Shown here: piece after piece, positions 7,372-15,679 of the stretch | How positions within the stretch are numbered: position 1 is the stretch's first letter | Layout: each line of letters opens with the position of its first letter | DNA from: Streptomyces hayashii | Lineage (GTDB): Bacteria; Actinomycetota; Actinomycetes; Streptomycetales; Streptomycetaceae | Direction: 5' to 3' | Length of the DNA stretch: 46,989 bases | NCBI RefSeq assembly: GCF_024539815.1 | Contig: NZ_JAHHIU010000116.1 | Coordinates: 1-46,989 of the forward strand | Program-made: the position numbers and the translations under genes | Notes under the pieces: model-generated | Told to the model about the DNA's origin: nothing | What the model saw: the letters and a program-made list of their open reading frames with translations, nothing else | Database searches by the model: none

Positions 7372-9558
7372 CTACGCCGGTTCCGCCGAGGGCTGGGCGT
7401 GGTGCTGCGCACGGTCGACGTCGTACACGCCGGGCACGTTGCGCATGGCCCGGATGAGGGCGGGCAGATGGGCGGCGTCGGGAAGCTGGACGGTGTACGT
7501 GTGACGCACCCGCTGCTGGGTCGGGGGTTCGACGGTCGCGGAGACGATCTCGGCGCCTTCCAGGGCCATCGCCTCGGTGAGGTCGGCGAGCAGGTGGGGC
7601 CGGCCGAACGATTCGGCGACCAGGGTGACCCGACAATCGGTGGTGTCTCCCCAGCGCACGTCGGCCTCTTCGCGCCCCGCACTCGCCATGCGCGCCACGG
7701 CGTCGCACTCCGCGCGGTGCACGGTGACCACTCCCCCGCGCACCAGGAACCCGGTGATGTCGTCGAGCGGCACGGGCGTGCAGCAGCCGGCGAGCCGGAC
7801 GGCGGCGTCGGGCCGGTCGACGACCGTGACGGCGGCTCCGGGGCGCGCGGCGGGCGTGTCGGCGCCGAAGGGGCCGGCCGCGGACCGCGCGGTCGCCTCC
7901 GCGGCCTTGGCGGCCCCCGGGTCCTCCGCCGGTGCGGGGTCGTCCTGCTCGGCCGGTACGGGGTGCGTCGCCAGCCACCGCTGGATGGCGATCCGGGCGG
8001 CCGGGGTGTGGGCGTGCTCCAGCCATTCCCTGGACGGCTCCGAGGCGGGGTCCTGGCCCATGAGGAGCTGGACGGTGTCGCCGTCCCGCAGAACGGTGCT
8101 GAGGGTGGCCAGACGGCCGTTCACCCGGGCCCCGATGCAGGCGTGGGCGTCCTCGCCGTACTGCGCGTAGGCGGCGTCGACGCAGGTCGCGCCGTCGGGC
8201 AGGCCGAGCGTGCCGCCGTCCGGCCTGAAGACGGTGATCTCGCGGTCCTGGGCGAGGTCCTCACGCAGGGTGGACCAGAAGGTGTCGGGGTCGGGCGCGG
8301 CCTCCTGCCAGTCCAGGAGGCGGGAGAGCCAGCCGGGCCGCGTCGGGTCGATGCGCTCCTCGTCGGCCGCGGCCCGCTCCCGGGCCTGCTCCTCGGAGGG
8401 AGCCGGGTAGGGATTGCCGAGCGCGACGACGCCGGCCTCCGCCACCTTGTGCATCTGGTGCGTGCGGATGAGGACTTCGGCGACCTGGCCGTCCTCGCGG
8501 GCGACCGCGGTGTGCAGCGACTGGTACAGGTTGAACTTGGGGACGGCGATGAAGTCCTTGAACTCCGAGACCACCGGCGTCATACAGGTGTGCAGCTCGC
8601 CCAGGACGGCGTAACAGTCGGCGTCCTCGTTCACCAGCACCAGCAGGCGGCCGAAGTCGGAGCCGCGCATCCGGCCGCGCTTGCGGGAGAAGCGGTGCAC
8701 GGAGACGAAGTGCCGGGGGCGGATGAGGACTTCGGCCTGGATGCCGGCGTCGCGCAGGATCGCTCGCATGGCGTCGGCGAACTCCGCGAGGGGGTCGTCC
8801 GCGCGGGAGGCGTTCTCGACGATCAGCTCGCGGGTGTGCTCGTACTCCTCGGGGTGCAGGATCGCGAAGACGAGGTCTTCGAGCTCGGTCTTGAGGGCCT
8901 GGACTCCGAGGCGCTCGGCGAGCGGGATGAGGACGTCCCGGGTGACCTTGGCGATGCGCGCCTGTTTCTCGGGACGCATCACGCCCAGGGTGCGCATGTT
9001 GTGCAGCCGGTCGGCGAGTTTGATCGACATCACGCGGACGTCGTTGCCGGTGGCGACGAGCATCTTGCGGAAGGTCTCGGGCTCGGCGGCCGCGCCGTAG
9101 TCGACCTTCTCCAACTTGGTGACGCCGTCGACGAGATAGCGCACCTCGGCGCCGAACTGCTCGCCCACCTGATCGAGCGTCACATCGGTGTCCTCGACGG
9201 TGTCGTGGAGCAGCGAGGCGGTCAGGGTCGTGGTCTCCGCGCCGAGTTCGGCGAGGATCAGGGTCACGGCCAACGGGTGGGTGATGTAGGGCTCGCCGCT
9301 CTTGCGCATCTGGCCGCGGTGCGAGGACTCGGCGAGGACATAGGCGCGGCGCAGGATTTCGAGGTCGGCGTCGGGGTGGTGGGCGCGGTGGACCTCCACG
9401 ACGTGGCCGATCGCGTCCGGGAGCCGGCCGCGGGAGGCGGGGCCGAGCAGCGCGGCGCCGACCAGGCGGCGCAGATCGATCCGGGGACGGCTGCGCCTGC
9501 GGGGTGTGGCCGGCGCTACCGGGCCTGGGGTCGCAGGGTTCGTGGCCTCCGCACTCAT
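7372..9558 (-). CDS. RelA/SpoT homologue (Rsh), (p)ppGpp hydrolase with altered synthetase domain
   Basis: The domain order is HD hydrolase, RelA/SpoT synthetase, TGS and a C-terminal ACT domain. In numbering from ATG 9558 (728 residues) the HD domain keeps H80 (SSHRGQ), H118-D119 (LLHDTVED) and IKLADRLHNMRT, so (p)ppGpp hydrolysis should work. The synthetase domain keeps PKFNLYQSLHTAV and AEVLIRT, but the usual YDLxGxR signature reads SDFGRLL: the Asp remains and the Gly and Arg do not align. ATG 9558 was chosen because GGAGGTG lies 4 bases upstream; an upstream in-frame start at 9609 would add 17 residues. The position suggests it is the S. coelicolor rshA equivalent rather than relA. Confidence 0.88.
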   Translation of the reverse strand: MSAEATNPATPGPVAPATPRRRSRPRIDLRRLVGAALLGPASRGRLPDAIGHVVEVHRAHHPDADLEILRRAYVLAESSHRGQMRKSGEPYITHPLAVTLILAELGAETTTLTASLLHDTVEDTDVTLDQVGEQFGAEVRYLVDGVTKLEKVDYGAAAEPETFRKMLVATGNDVRVMSIKLADRLHNMRTLGVMRPEKQARIAKVTRDVLIPLAERLGVQALKTELEDLVFAILHPEEYEHTRELIVENASRADDPLAEFADAMRAILRDAGIQAEVLIRPRHFVSVHRFSRKRGRMRGSDFGRLLVLVNEDADCYAVLGELHTCMTPVVSEFKDFIAVPKFNLYQSLHTAVAREDGQVAEVLIRTHQMHKVAEAGVVALGNPYPAPSEEQARERAAADEERIDPTRPGWLSRLLDWQEAAPDPDTFWSTLREDLAQDREITVFRPDGGTLGLPDGATCVDAAYAQYGEDAHACIGARVNGRLATLSTVLRDGDTVQLLMGQDPASEPSREWLEHAHTPAARIAIQRWLATHPVPAEQDDPAPAEDPGAAKAAEATARSAAGPFGADTPAARPGAAVTVVDRPDAAVRLAGCCTPVPLDDITGFLVRGGVVTVHRAECDAVARMASAGREEADVRWGDTTDCRVTLVAESFGRPHLLADLTEAMALEGAEIVSATVEPPTQQRVRHTYTVQLPDAAHLPALIRAMRNVPGVYDVDRAQHHAQPSAEPA

Positions 9559-9857
9559 GGGCACCTCCGGCTGCGTGGACCGGCGGACGGGGTGTCCCAG
9601 GGCGGACACGGCTCAGGGGACTGGTGAACGGTCCCCCGTCCGGGCCGGTGCTTGATGCTACCGAGCCCACCACGCGGGACCGACCGCCTCTCGCCGAGCG
9701 TGAAACGGATCACCCATTCGAGCGACGGGTGAGAGGTTTACGGTTTTGAGCCACCCGTCCTGATGCCGGTCGCCCATTCGAACCCGTCGCCCGTCCCCGG
9801 AGCCGATCATGTGCGGCGTCGGACCGGCCCGGCCTCCGATACCAAGCCCGGATCACG
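9559..9857. other. upstream region of the RelA/SpoT homologue
   Basis: About 300 bases without a gene. The 9-base sequence CCCATTCGA occurs twice in the same direction (9713-9721 and 9772-9780), about 155-220 bases upstream of the rsh start. A TAGCAT -10-like hexamer for rsh lies near 9660 on the minus strand. No coding signal was seen. Confidence 0.3.
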
Positions 9858-10727
9858 TCACCGGGCGGCACTTTCCAGCCAGTCGGACTCGATCTCTCCT
9901 GTGGCGACGATCACTGCGGGGCCGGTCATCTCGATCTCGCCGTCCGGCAGCTCGGTGATCACCAGACGTCCGCCGGGCACGTCGACCGTGTACGTGGCCG
10001 GCGTCCCGGTGACCGCCGGGTCGGCGCCGTCCCGGCGCGCGGCCGCCACGGCGACGGCGCACGCGCCCGTGCCGCACGAACGGGTCTCGCCGGACCCGCG
10101 CTCGTGCACGCGCAGGGCGACGTGCCGCGGGCCGCGGTCCACCACGAACTCCACGTTGACCCCGTCCGGGTAGGCGGAGGCCGGGCTGAAGGGCGGCGGC
10201 GCGTACAGGTCACCGGCGTGCGCGAGGTCCTCGACGAAGGCGACGGCGTGCGGATTGCCCATGTTGACGTTGCGCGCGGGCCAGCTGCGCCCGCCGACGC
10301 TCACCGTGACATCCCCCTCGGGGAGGAGGGCTCTGCCCATGCCGACGGTGACGGCCCCGTCCACGGCGAGGTGCACGCGCTTGACGCCCCCGCGCGTGGC
10401 GACCGCCAGATCGCCCTCGGCGACGAGGCCGACGTGCTGGAGATAGCGTGCGAAGACGCGGACCCCGTTGCCGCACATCTCCGCGATCGAGCCGTCGCCG
10501 TTGCGGTAGTCCATGAACCACTCCGCCCGGTCCGCCATGTCCTTCGCCTCGGGGTGCGCGGCGGACCGCACGACGTGCAGCAGACCGTCACCGCCGATGC
10601 CCGCGCGTCGGTCGCACAGGGCGGCGACGGCGGCCGGGGGGAGGTCGAGGGCGTTGTCGGAGTCCGGAACGATCACGAAGTCGTTCTCGGTGCCGTGCCC
10701 CTTGAGGAAGGCGATCCGCGTGCTCAT
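9858..10727 (-). CDS. dapF: diaminopimelate epimerase
   Basis: This 289-residue enzyme interconverts LL- and meso-diaminopimelate in lysine and peptidoglycan synthesis. The two catalytic cysteines are visible: C85 in AEMCGNGVRVFARY and C218 in ETRSCGTGACAVA. HGTENDFV near residue 11 and NMGNPHAV near 155 are also typical. No Shine-Dalgarno sequence at normal spacing is present; instead TACGAT (10734-10739, minus strand) ends 6 bases before ATG, which would give a leaderless message. It follows the small membrane protein gene by about 75 bases. Confidence 0.95.
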   Translation of the reverse strand: MSTRIAFLKGHGTENDFVIVPDSDNALDLPPAAVAALCDRRAGIGGDGLLHVVRSAAHPEAKDMADRAEWFMDYRNGDGSIAEMCGNGVRVFARYLQHVGLVAEGDLAVATRGGVKRVHLAVDGAVTVGMGRALLPEGDVTVSVGGRSWPARNVNMGNPHAVAFVEDLAHAGDLYAPPPFSPASAYPDGVNVEFVVDRGPRHVALRVHERGSGETRSCGTGACAVAVAAARRDGADPAVTGTPATYTVDVPGGRLVITELPDGEIEMTGPAVIVATGEIESDWLESAAR

Positions 10728-10733
10728 CCCTCG

Positions 10734-10739
10734 ATCGTA
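10734..10739 (-). promoter_or_regulatory. candidate -10 box for a leaderless dapF transcript
   Basis: TACGAT fits TAnnnT and is followed by exactly 6 bases and then ATG. No clear -35 hexamer was seen, so this rests on spacing alone. Confidence 0.35.
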
Positions 10740-10803
10740 CGGGGTGGTCGCGACACCGGGCCCGGGTCGCGGAGCCGCCGGCCGTCACCCGCGCGCGGGC
10801 GGC

Positions 10804-11313
10804 TCAGCGGAGCCGGGCGACCCGCCAGACCGCCAGCGCGACCACCGCCGCGACCATCACGAGGTAGGCGACGGCGACCCGCCAGTCGGGCCGGCGCCCG
10901 GAGCCGCGCGCGGGCAGGCCGGGCCACGTGTAACCGACGCGGCGCGCGGCCATCATTCCCCAGCCGGCCGCGCAGGAGCAGATCAGCAGCCCCAGCATGG
11001 CGATCATGGCCCCGCTGTCGCCGAAGTCGAAGGCGAGCGGGAAGGCGAACATCAGGGAGCCGATCGCGGCCAGGGCGACGATGGGCGCGAGCTGCCAGAT
11101 CCGCAGCCGACGCTGCGGGCGCAGCTCGACCTCGACCTCGGGGCCGCTCGCGAACATCTCCTCGGGCTCGGGACCGTCGTCGGTCACACCGCCCTGGGTG
11201 TCGTCCTCGTCCGGCCCGTCCGGGCTCAGACGGACCTCCTCGGGCTCCGGTTCACCGCTGCCGGTGATGCGGTGCCCGGCGCCTTGTGCGGTGTCGCGAG
11301 GGCCGGCCTCCAT
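10804..11313 (-). CDS. small integral membrane protein of unknown function
   Basis: A protein of about 169 residues with an acidic, Asp/Glu/Pro-rich first 75 residues and then three hydrophobic segments: one beginning WQLAPIVALAAIG, one around GAMIAMLGLLICSC, and one at the C-terminus (VAVAYLVMVAAVVALAV), ending in a basic tail. No motif of known function was recognised. ATG 11313 was preferred because GGGAGGG lies 9 bases upstream. The frame is open to GTG 11343, which has no ribosome binding site. It sits between miaA and dapF on the same strand and may be cotranscribed. Confidence 0.75.
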   Translation of the reverse strand: MEAGPRDTAQGAGHRITGSGEPEPEEVRLSPDGPDEDDTQGGVTDDGPEPEEMFASGPEVEVELRPQRRLRIWQLAPIVALAAIGSLMFAFPLAFDFGDSGAMIAMLGLLICSCAAGWGMMAARRVGYTWPGLPARGSGRRPDWRVAVAYLVMVAAVVALAVWRVARLR

Positions 11314-11421
11314 CGCCACGCGCCCTCCCAACTCGGACTCCACTTGGTCGATCGAAGCTCGATGATGGCACGCCGTCGGAGGCCCGGATGACGGCCTGGG
11401 CGTCCCGATGCCATGACGTGA

Positions 11422-12360
11422 TCAGGCTGTGACCGGCCGCTCCACCAACGCCAGCGCGAGCCCCGGAAGTTCTGTGAGATCAGCCGCAGCCCCACTCAAC
11501 CAGTGCACCCGCGGATCGCGCCTGAACCACGAATCCTGGCGGCGCGCGAAGCGCTTGGTGGCACGCACGGTCTCCGCGCGCGCCTCGTCCTCGGTGCAGT
11601 CGCCGCTCAGGGCCGCGAGGATCTGCTGGTATCCGAGTGCGCGGGAGGCCGTGCGCCCCTCGCGCAGGCCTCGCGCCTCCAGCGCGCGGACCTCGTCCAC
11701 GAGCCCCGCGTCCCACATCCGGTCGACGCGGCGGGTGATGCGTTCGTCGAGTTCGGGGCGCGCCACGTCGACCCCGATCTGAACGGTGTCGTAGACGGAG
11801 TCGTGACCCGGCAGGTTGGCGGTGAAGGGCTTGCCGGTGATCTCGATCACTTCGAGGGCCCGGACGATGCGGCGGCCGTTGCCGGGCAGGATCGCCTGCG
11901 CGGCCTCGGGGTCGGCGGCGGCCAGCCGGGCGTGCAGCGCCCCCGAACCGCGCAGCGTGAGCTCCTCCTCCAGCCTGGCGCGCACCTCGGGGTCGGTGCC
12001 GGGGAACTCCAGGTTGTCGACGGCGCCGCGGACGTACAGACCGGAGCCGCCGACGAGGACCGGCCAGCGGCCCTCGGCGAGCAGCGCGTCGATCCGCTCG
12101 CGCGCCAGCCGCTGGTACTCGGCGACGGAGGCGGTGACGGTGACGTCCCAGACGTCCAGGAGGTGGTGCGGGACTCCGCCGCGTTCCTCGGGCGTCAGCT
12201 TGGCGGTGCCGATGTCCATCCCTCGGTACAGCTGCATGGAGTCGGCGTTGACGACCTCGCCGCCGAGTCGCCGGGCCAGGAAAACGCCCAGATCGGACTT
12301 TCCGGCCGCGGTCGGTCCGACGACGGCGATGACGCGGGGGGTGGGGGGTGCGCTGCTCAC
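11422..12360 (-). CDS. miaA: tRNA dimethylallyltransferase
   Basis: This 312-residue enzyme adds the dimethylallyl group to N6 of A37 in tRNAs that read codons starting with U. Visible marks are the P-loop GPTAAGKS (15-22), NADSMQLYRGMDIGTAK (the substrate-binding region) and QDSWFRRDPRV near the end. The frame is open far upstream to 12663, but the conserved protein begins at GTG 12360 (MSSAPPTPRVIAVVG). The ribosome binding site is weak (CTGGTGAA). Its product is the substrate of MiaB, encoded at 14084-15613 in this window. Confidence 0.95.
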   Translation of the reverse strand: MSSAPPTPRVIAVVGPTAAGKSDLGVFLARRLGGEVVNADSMQLYRGMDIGTAKLTPEERGGVPHHLLDVWDVTVTASVAEYQRLARERIDALLAEGRWPVLVGGSGLYVRGAVDNLEFPGTDPEVRARLEEELTLRGSGALHARLAAADPEAAQAILPGNGRRIVRALEVIEITGKPFTANLPGHDSVYDTVQIGVDVARPELDERITRRVDRMWDAGLVDEVRALEARGLREGRTASRALGYQQILAALSGDCTEDEARAETVRATKRFARRQDSWFRRDPRVHWLSGAAADLTELPGLALALVERPVTA

Positions 12361-12541
12361 TTCACCAGTCTCGCAAACCCCGCTCCCGCCCTCGAACGAG
12401 TTACGTGACGGGGCCGGTCCGGGGTCGTTCCCCGTTGCGGGATTTCCGTCGCTCCGGGCAGGGGCGGCGCCCCCCGGTGGCGCGAACGGACGCACCGGCC
12501 GACGCGGGATTTCGCCCGCACGAGTACCGTATGGAGTGGAC

Positions 12542-12847
12542 ATGGGCGTTTTGGCGCGACTTTTCCGAAGGTCGAAGTCCGTGGAGGAGCCGGCGACGGA
12601 GGAGACGACCGCCACCGCCGAGGCACCGGCCGAGGCGACGGCGGACGCGGCCGAGGCGGACACGGTGAAGGAGGAACCGGACTCGCGGGAGACGACCGAG
12701 GCCGTCGCCGCCGCGCCCGGCGAGGCGGCGAAGGAGCCGGATCCGGTCGCAGCCGGCGACGACGCCGACGGCGTCGGGATCCCCCGTCAGCAGTCCCCCG
12801 AGGAGACGGCCGACAGTGAGGCCGCCGACGAGGGCGCCCGCACGTAA
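12542..12847 (+). CDS. small acidic protein of unknown function
   Basis: This 101-residue protein begins MGVLARLFRRSK and is then almost entirely Glu, Ala, Thr, Asp and Pro, so it is probably disordered. The short amphipathic basic N-terminus could bind a membrane or another protein. ATG 12542 has GGAG 5 bases upstream (GGAGTGGACATG). The much longer open frame upstream overlaps miaA on the other strand and is not coding. It ends 24 bases before the MT0933-like antitoxin gene and is probably cotranscribed with it. Unlike a typical toxin it has no recognisable catalytic domain. The gene is supported by start signal and position; the function is unknown. Confidence 0.65.
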   Translation: MGVLARLFRRSKSVEEPATEETTATAEAPAEATADAAEADTVKEEPDSRETTEAVAAAPGEAAKEPDPVAAGDDADGVGIPRQQSPEETADSEAADEGART

Positions 12848-12871
12848 CGCACCCGCCAGGGAAGGTGGCCC

Positions 12872-13144
12872 ATGGGTCTCTTGGACAGTTTGAAGGCCAG
12901 GCTCGCCCCGGCCAAGGGCAAGGTCTCGGACCTCGCACAGCAGCACGGGGACAAGGTGCATCACGGCCTCGACAAGGCCGCCGAGGTCGTCGACGAGAAG
13001 ACCAAGGGCAAGTACAGCGACAGGATCCACACGGGCACCGACAAGGCCAAGGGAGCCATGGACCGGCTCGCGCACAAGGACGAGCCCCCGACGGGCGGCG
13101 GCGACACGTTCGTCCCGCCGACCCCGCCGCCACCGGCTTCCTGA
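12872..13144 (+). CDS. MT0933-like antitoxin family protein
   Basis: This 90-residue protein begins MGLLDSLKARLAPAKGKVSD and continues with Lys/Asp/His-rich helices (DKVHHGLDKAAEVVDEKTKGKYSDRI), which is the actinobacterial MT0933 (Rv0909)-like antitoxin family. The C-terminus is Pro/Gly-rich. In mycobacteria the partner toxin is encoded next to it, but no recognisable toxin follows here: the next element is a long hairpin. The start ATG has GGAAGGTGG upstream at good spacing. The family name is from homology, and an antitoxin role in this organism is not shown. Confidence 0.75.
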   Translation: MGLLDSLKARLAPAKGKVSDLAQQHGDKVHHGLDKAAEVVDEKTKGKYSDRIHTGTDKAKGAMDRLAHKDEPPTGGGDTFVPPTPPPPAS

Positions 13145-13211
13145 CCGGGCGTGGACCGGCGGACGGCCGCGCAGCGGGAACGCTCGCGGCCGTCCGCCGG
13201 TCCACGCCCGG
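13145..13211. terminator. very long bidirectional hairpin terminator
   Basis: A perfect 27-bp inverted repeat (arms 13145-13171 and 13185-13211; core GTGGACCGGCGGACGG and its complement) starts directly after the antitoxin stop codon. The 13-base loop can itself form a 4-bp AGCG/CGCT stem closed by GGAA. It lies between convergent genes. Confidence 0.8.
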
Positions 13212-13242
13212 AGCCGGTCCACGCCCCCGCGAGGCAGGTCGG

Positions 13243-13959
13243 CTAGGTCCAGGTCGCGACCACGTAGCCCACGCCGTACGGCGCGTCCTCGTAGAGCAGC
13301 GCGCCCGTCAGCCCGGCGTCCTCGGCGGCGCCCGCGAGCACCTGCCACGGCGCCCGGCCGCACGCCTTGAGCTCGTACGCCAGCTCCGCGTCCAGCGCCC
13401 TGAGCGCCGCCACGTCCGCCGTGCCGAGCGCGCGGGCGACCTCCGCGTCGAAGGGCGCGGCACGCTCGTCGAGATAGCCGGGGGCCTTCAGCGTCCGGCA
13501 CGCGCTCGCGTCGCCCATCACCAGCAGGGCGACCCGTCCGGGAGCCGCCCCGATCTCCCGGCCCACCTCGACGCATCGCCCGGCCGCGAGCGGTTCCCCG
13601 ACGCCGAGGCCCTCGACCGGGGCGGCCGACCATCCGGCCCGCTCCAGCAGCCAGGCGCCGACGGCGAGGGACGGCGGCAGGTCACGGGCGTCCGACGGGG
13701 CCTCGCCGCCGCGGCCCAGGCTCACGCCGACGTCCACGCCGAACGCGCGGAACGAACCCCGCGCACCTTCGGGGTGGGGGCCTCGTCCGGCCTTTTCGGC
13801 GGGCCCGACGACCACGAGCCGGTCCGGGCGGGCGGCCGCCAGCACGGCCAGCGCGTCGGAGCAGGCGGTGCGCGCCGGGTCCAGCTCGGGCGCGGCGCCC
13901 GCGGCGACCTCGGGCACGAGCAGAGGCGGACAGGGGCAGACTGAGGCGGCGACAAGCAT
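13243..13959 (-). CDS. class III extradiol dioxygenase subunit B-like (LigB fold) protein
   Basis: This 238-residue protein begins MLVAASVCPCPPLLVPEVA and contains RPDRLVVVGPAEK and LLVMGDASACRT, the layout of the LigB/MEMO-like superfamily in Streptomyces (SCO5788-like). The metal-binding residues of true extradiol dioxygenases cannot be assigned with confidence, so enzymatic activity is not certain. ATG 13959 was chosen because the conserved protein starts there; the upstream open frame to 14274 overlaps miaB and is low-complexity Arg/Pro/Ser. No clear ribosome binding site was seen. It lies downstream of miaB on the same strand, with a small palindrome (13995-14008) between them. Confidence 0.7.
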   Translation of the reverse strand: MLVAASVCPCPPLLVPEVAAGAAPELDPARTACSDALAVLAAARPDRLVVVGPAEKAGRGPHPEGARGSFRAFGVDVGVSLGRGGEAPSDARDLPPSLAVGAWLLERAGWSAAPVEGLGVGEPLAAGRCVEVGREIGAAPGRVALLVMGDASACRTLKAPGYLDERAAPFDAEVARALGTADVAALRALDAELAYELKACGRAPWQVLAGAAEDAGLTGALLYEDAPYGVGYVVATWT

Positions 13960-13994
13960 GATCGGCAGGGTAACCCCGCGGGTGTGCACCGGGG

Positions 13995-14008
13995 CACCCC
14001 GAGGGGTG
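13995..14008. repeat. short palindrome and direct repeat between miaB and the LigB-like gene
   Basis: CACCCC-GA-GGGGTG is a perfect 6-bp-arm palindrome. It overlaps the first of two copies of GGGGTGTCGTCnGCGG (14003-14018 and about 14038-14053). This may be a weak terminator or processing site between the two genes. Confidence 0.3.
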
Positions 14009-14083
14009 TCGTCAGCGGGGGGCCCGCGGGGTGTCGTCGGCGGAGGTCCTCGTCGATGTCGCCGGACGGGGCCCCGGCCGCCG

Positions 14084-15613
14084 TCAGTCGCAGCCGCAGC
14101 CGCTGCCCGTGACCGCCGGAAGCGGCTCGGGCACGCCGATCCTGGGCAGGCCGAGCAGGACGCCCGCCGGCTCGGGCGACTGCTCCGCGGTGCGCTTCTC
14201 CCAGGCGTCGCCCGCGCGCGTGCGGCGCACGTCCAGGACGGCGCCCTCGGCCAGGAGGTGGTGCGGAGCGGCATAGGTGATCTCGACCGTCACCACGTCG
14301 CCGGGGCGCACCTGCTGCTCCGGCTTGGTGAAGTGGACCAGGCGGTTGTCGGGGGCGCGGCCGGACAGGCGGTGCGTGGCGCCGTCCTTGCGGCCCTCGC
14401 CCTCGGCCACCATCAGCTCCAGGGTGCGGCCGACCTGCTTCTTGTTCTCCTCCCAGGAGATCTCCTCCTGAAGGGCCACGAGACGCTCGTAGCGCGCCTG
14501 GACGACCTCCTTGGGGATCTGGTCCTCCATGGTCGCGGCCGGGGTGCCGGGGCGCTTGGAGTACTGGAAGGTGAACGCCTGCGCGAAGCGGGCCTCGCGG
14601 ACCGCGTGCAGGGTCTGCTCGAAGTCCTCCTCGGTCTCGCCGGGGAAGCCCACGATGATGTCGGTGGTGATCGCCGCGTGCGGGATGGCGGCGCGCACCT
14701 TCTCGATGATCCCGAGGTAGCGCTCCTGCCGGTAGGAGCGGCGCATCGCCTTCAGGACCGTGTCCGAGCCGGACTGCATCGGCATGTGGAGCTGCGGCAT
14801 CACGTTGGGCGTCTCCGCCATGGCGGCGATGACGTCGTCGGTGAAGTCGCGCGGGTGCGGGGAGGTGAAGCGGACGCGTTCCAGGCCCTCGATCGCGCCG
14901 CACGCGCGCAGCAGCTTGCTGAAGGCCTCGCGGTCGCCGATGTCGGAGCCGTAGGCGTTGACGTTCTGGCCGAGCAGGGTGATCTCGGAGACTCCCTCGG
15001 CGACCAGGGCCTCGATCTCGGCGAGGATGTCGCCGGTGCGGCGGTCCTTCTCCTTGCCGCGCAGCGCCGGGACGATGCAGAACGTGCACGTGTTGTTGCA
15101 GCCGACGGAGATCGACACCCAGGCCGCGTAGGCGCTCTCGCGCCGCGTCGGCAGGGTGGACGGGAAGGCCTCCAGCGACTCGGCGATCTCGACCTGCGCC
15201 TCTTCCTGCACGCGCGCGCGTTCCAGCAGGACCGGCAGCTTGCCGATGTTGTGCGTGCCGAAGACGACGTCCACCCAGGGCGCCCGCTTCACGATGGTGT
15301 CGCGGTCCTTCTGCGCGAGGCAGCCGCCGACCGCGATCTGCATCCCGGGTCGGCTCGTCTTGCGCGGCGCGAGGCGGCCGAGGTTGCCGTAGAGCCGGTT
15401 GTCGGCGTTCTCCCGCACCGCGCAGGTGTTGAAGACGACGACGTCCGCGTCGCCGTCCGAGCCCTCGGGGGCGCGCACGTACCCGGCCTCTTCGAGCAGC
15501 CCGGACAATCGCTCGGAGTCGTGGACGTTCATCTGGCACCCGTAAGTGCGGATCTCGTAGCTCTTGGGGGCTTGGACGTCCACTGCGAGGCTCCGGTCGC
15601 TGCTGCTGGTCAT
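14084..15613 (-). CDS. miaB: tRNA-2-methylthio-N6-dimethylallyladenosine synthase
   Basis: This 509-residue radical-SAM enzyme adds the 2-methylthio group to i6A37 of tRNA, after MiaA. The first cluster cysteines are C26 (TYGCQMN), C64 (NTCAVRE) and C98 (VGGCLAQ). The radical-SAM triad CxxxCxxC is C172, C176 and C179 (GCNNTCTFC). A TRAM domain follows near residues 380-450, and the tail ends in GSGCGCD. No Shine-Dalgarno sequence is present; TACCCT (15620-15625, minus) lies 6 bases before ATG, so a leaderless message is likely. Confidence 0.95.
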   Translation of the reverse strand: MTSSSDRSLAVDVQAPKSYEIRTYGCQMNVHDSERLSGLLEEAGYVRAPEGSDGDADVVVFNTCAVRENADNRLYGNLGRLAPRKTSRPGMQIAVGGCLAQKDRDTIVKRAPWVDVVFGTHNIGKLPVLLERARVQEEAQVEIAESLEAFPSTLPTRRESAYAAWVSISVGCNNTCTFCIVPALRGKEKDRRTGDILAEIEALVAEGVSEITLLGQNVNAYGSDIGDREAFSKLLRACGAIEGLERVRFTSPHPRDFTDDVIAAMAETPNVMPQLHMPMQSGSDTVLKAMRRSYRQERYLGIIEKVRAAIPHAAITTDIIVGFPGETEEDFEQTLHAVREARFAQAFTFQYSKRPGTPAATMEDQIPKEVVQARYERLVALQEEISWEENKKQVGRTLELMVAEGEGRKDGATHRLSGRAPDNRLVHFTKPEQQVRPGDVVTVEITYAAPHHLLAEGAVLDVRRTRAGDAWEKRTAEQSPEPAGVLLGLPRIGVPEPLPAVTGSGCGCD

Positions 15614-15619
15614 GGCTCA

Positions 15620-15625
15620 AGGGTA
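15620..15625 (-). promoter_or_regulatory. candidate -10 box for a leaderless miaB transcript
   Basis: TACCCT fits TAnnnT and is followed by 6 bases and ATG. No convincing -35 hexamer was seen. Confidence 0.35.
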
Positions 15626-15679
15626 GGCGCTCCCGGGAGGACGCCCGCCGCCCCCGCGTTCCCGGGGGCCCCACCGGGC

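Noticed and set aside
7051..9627. Open frame of 858 codons antisense to the RelA/SpoT homologue
   Set aside because: Shadow frame; the minus strand encodes a multidomain RSH protein with conserved motifs.
11816..12541. Long upstream extension of the small acidic protein at 12542
   Set aside because: It overlaps miaA antisense and the extra part has no conserved feature; GGAG before ATG 12542 supports the short form.
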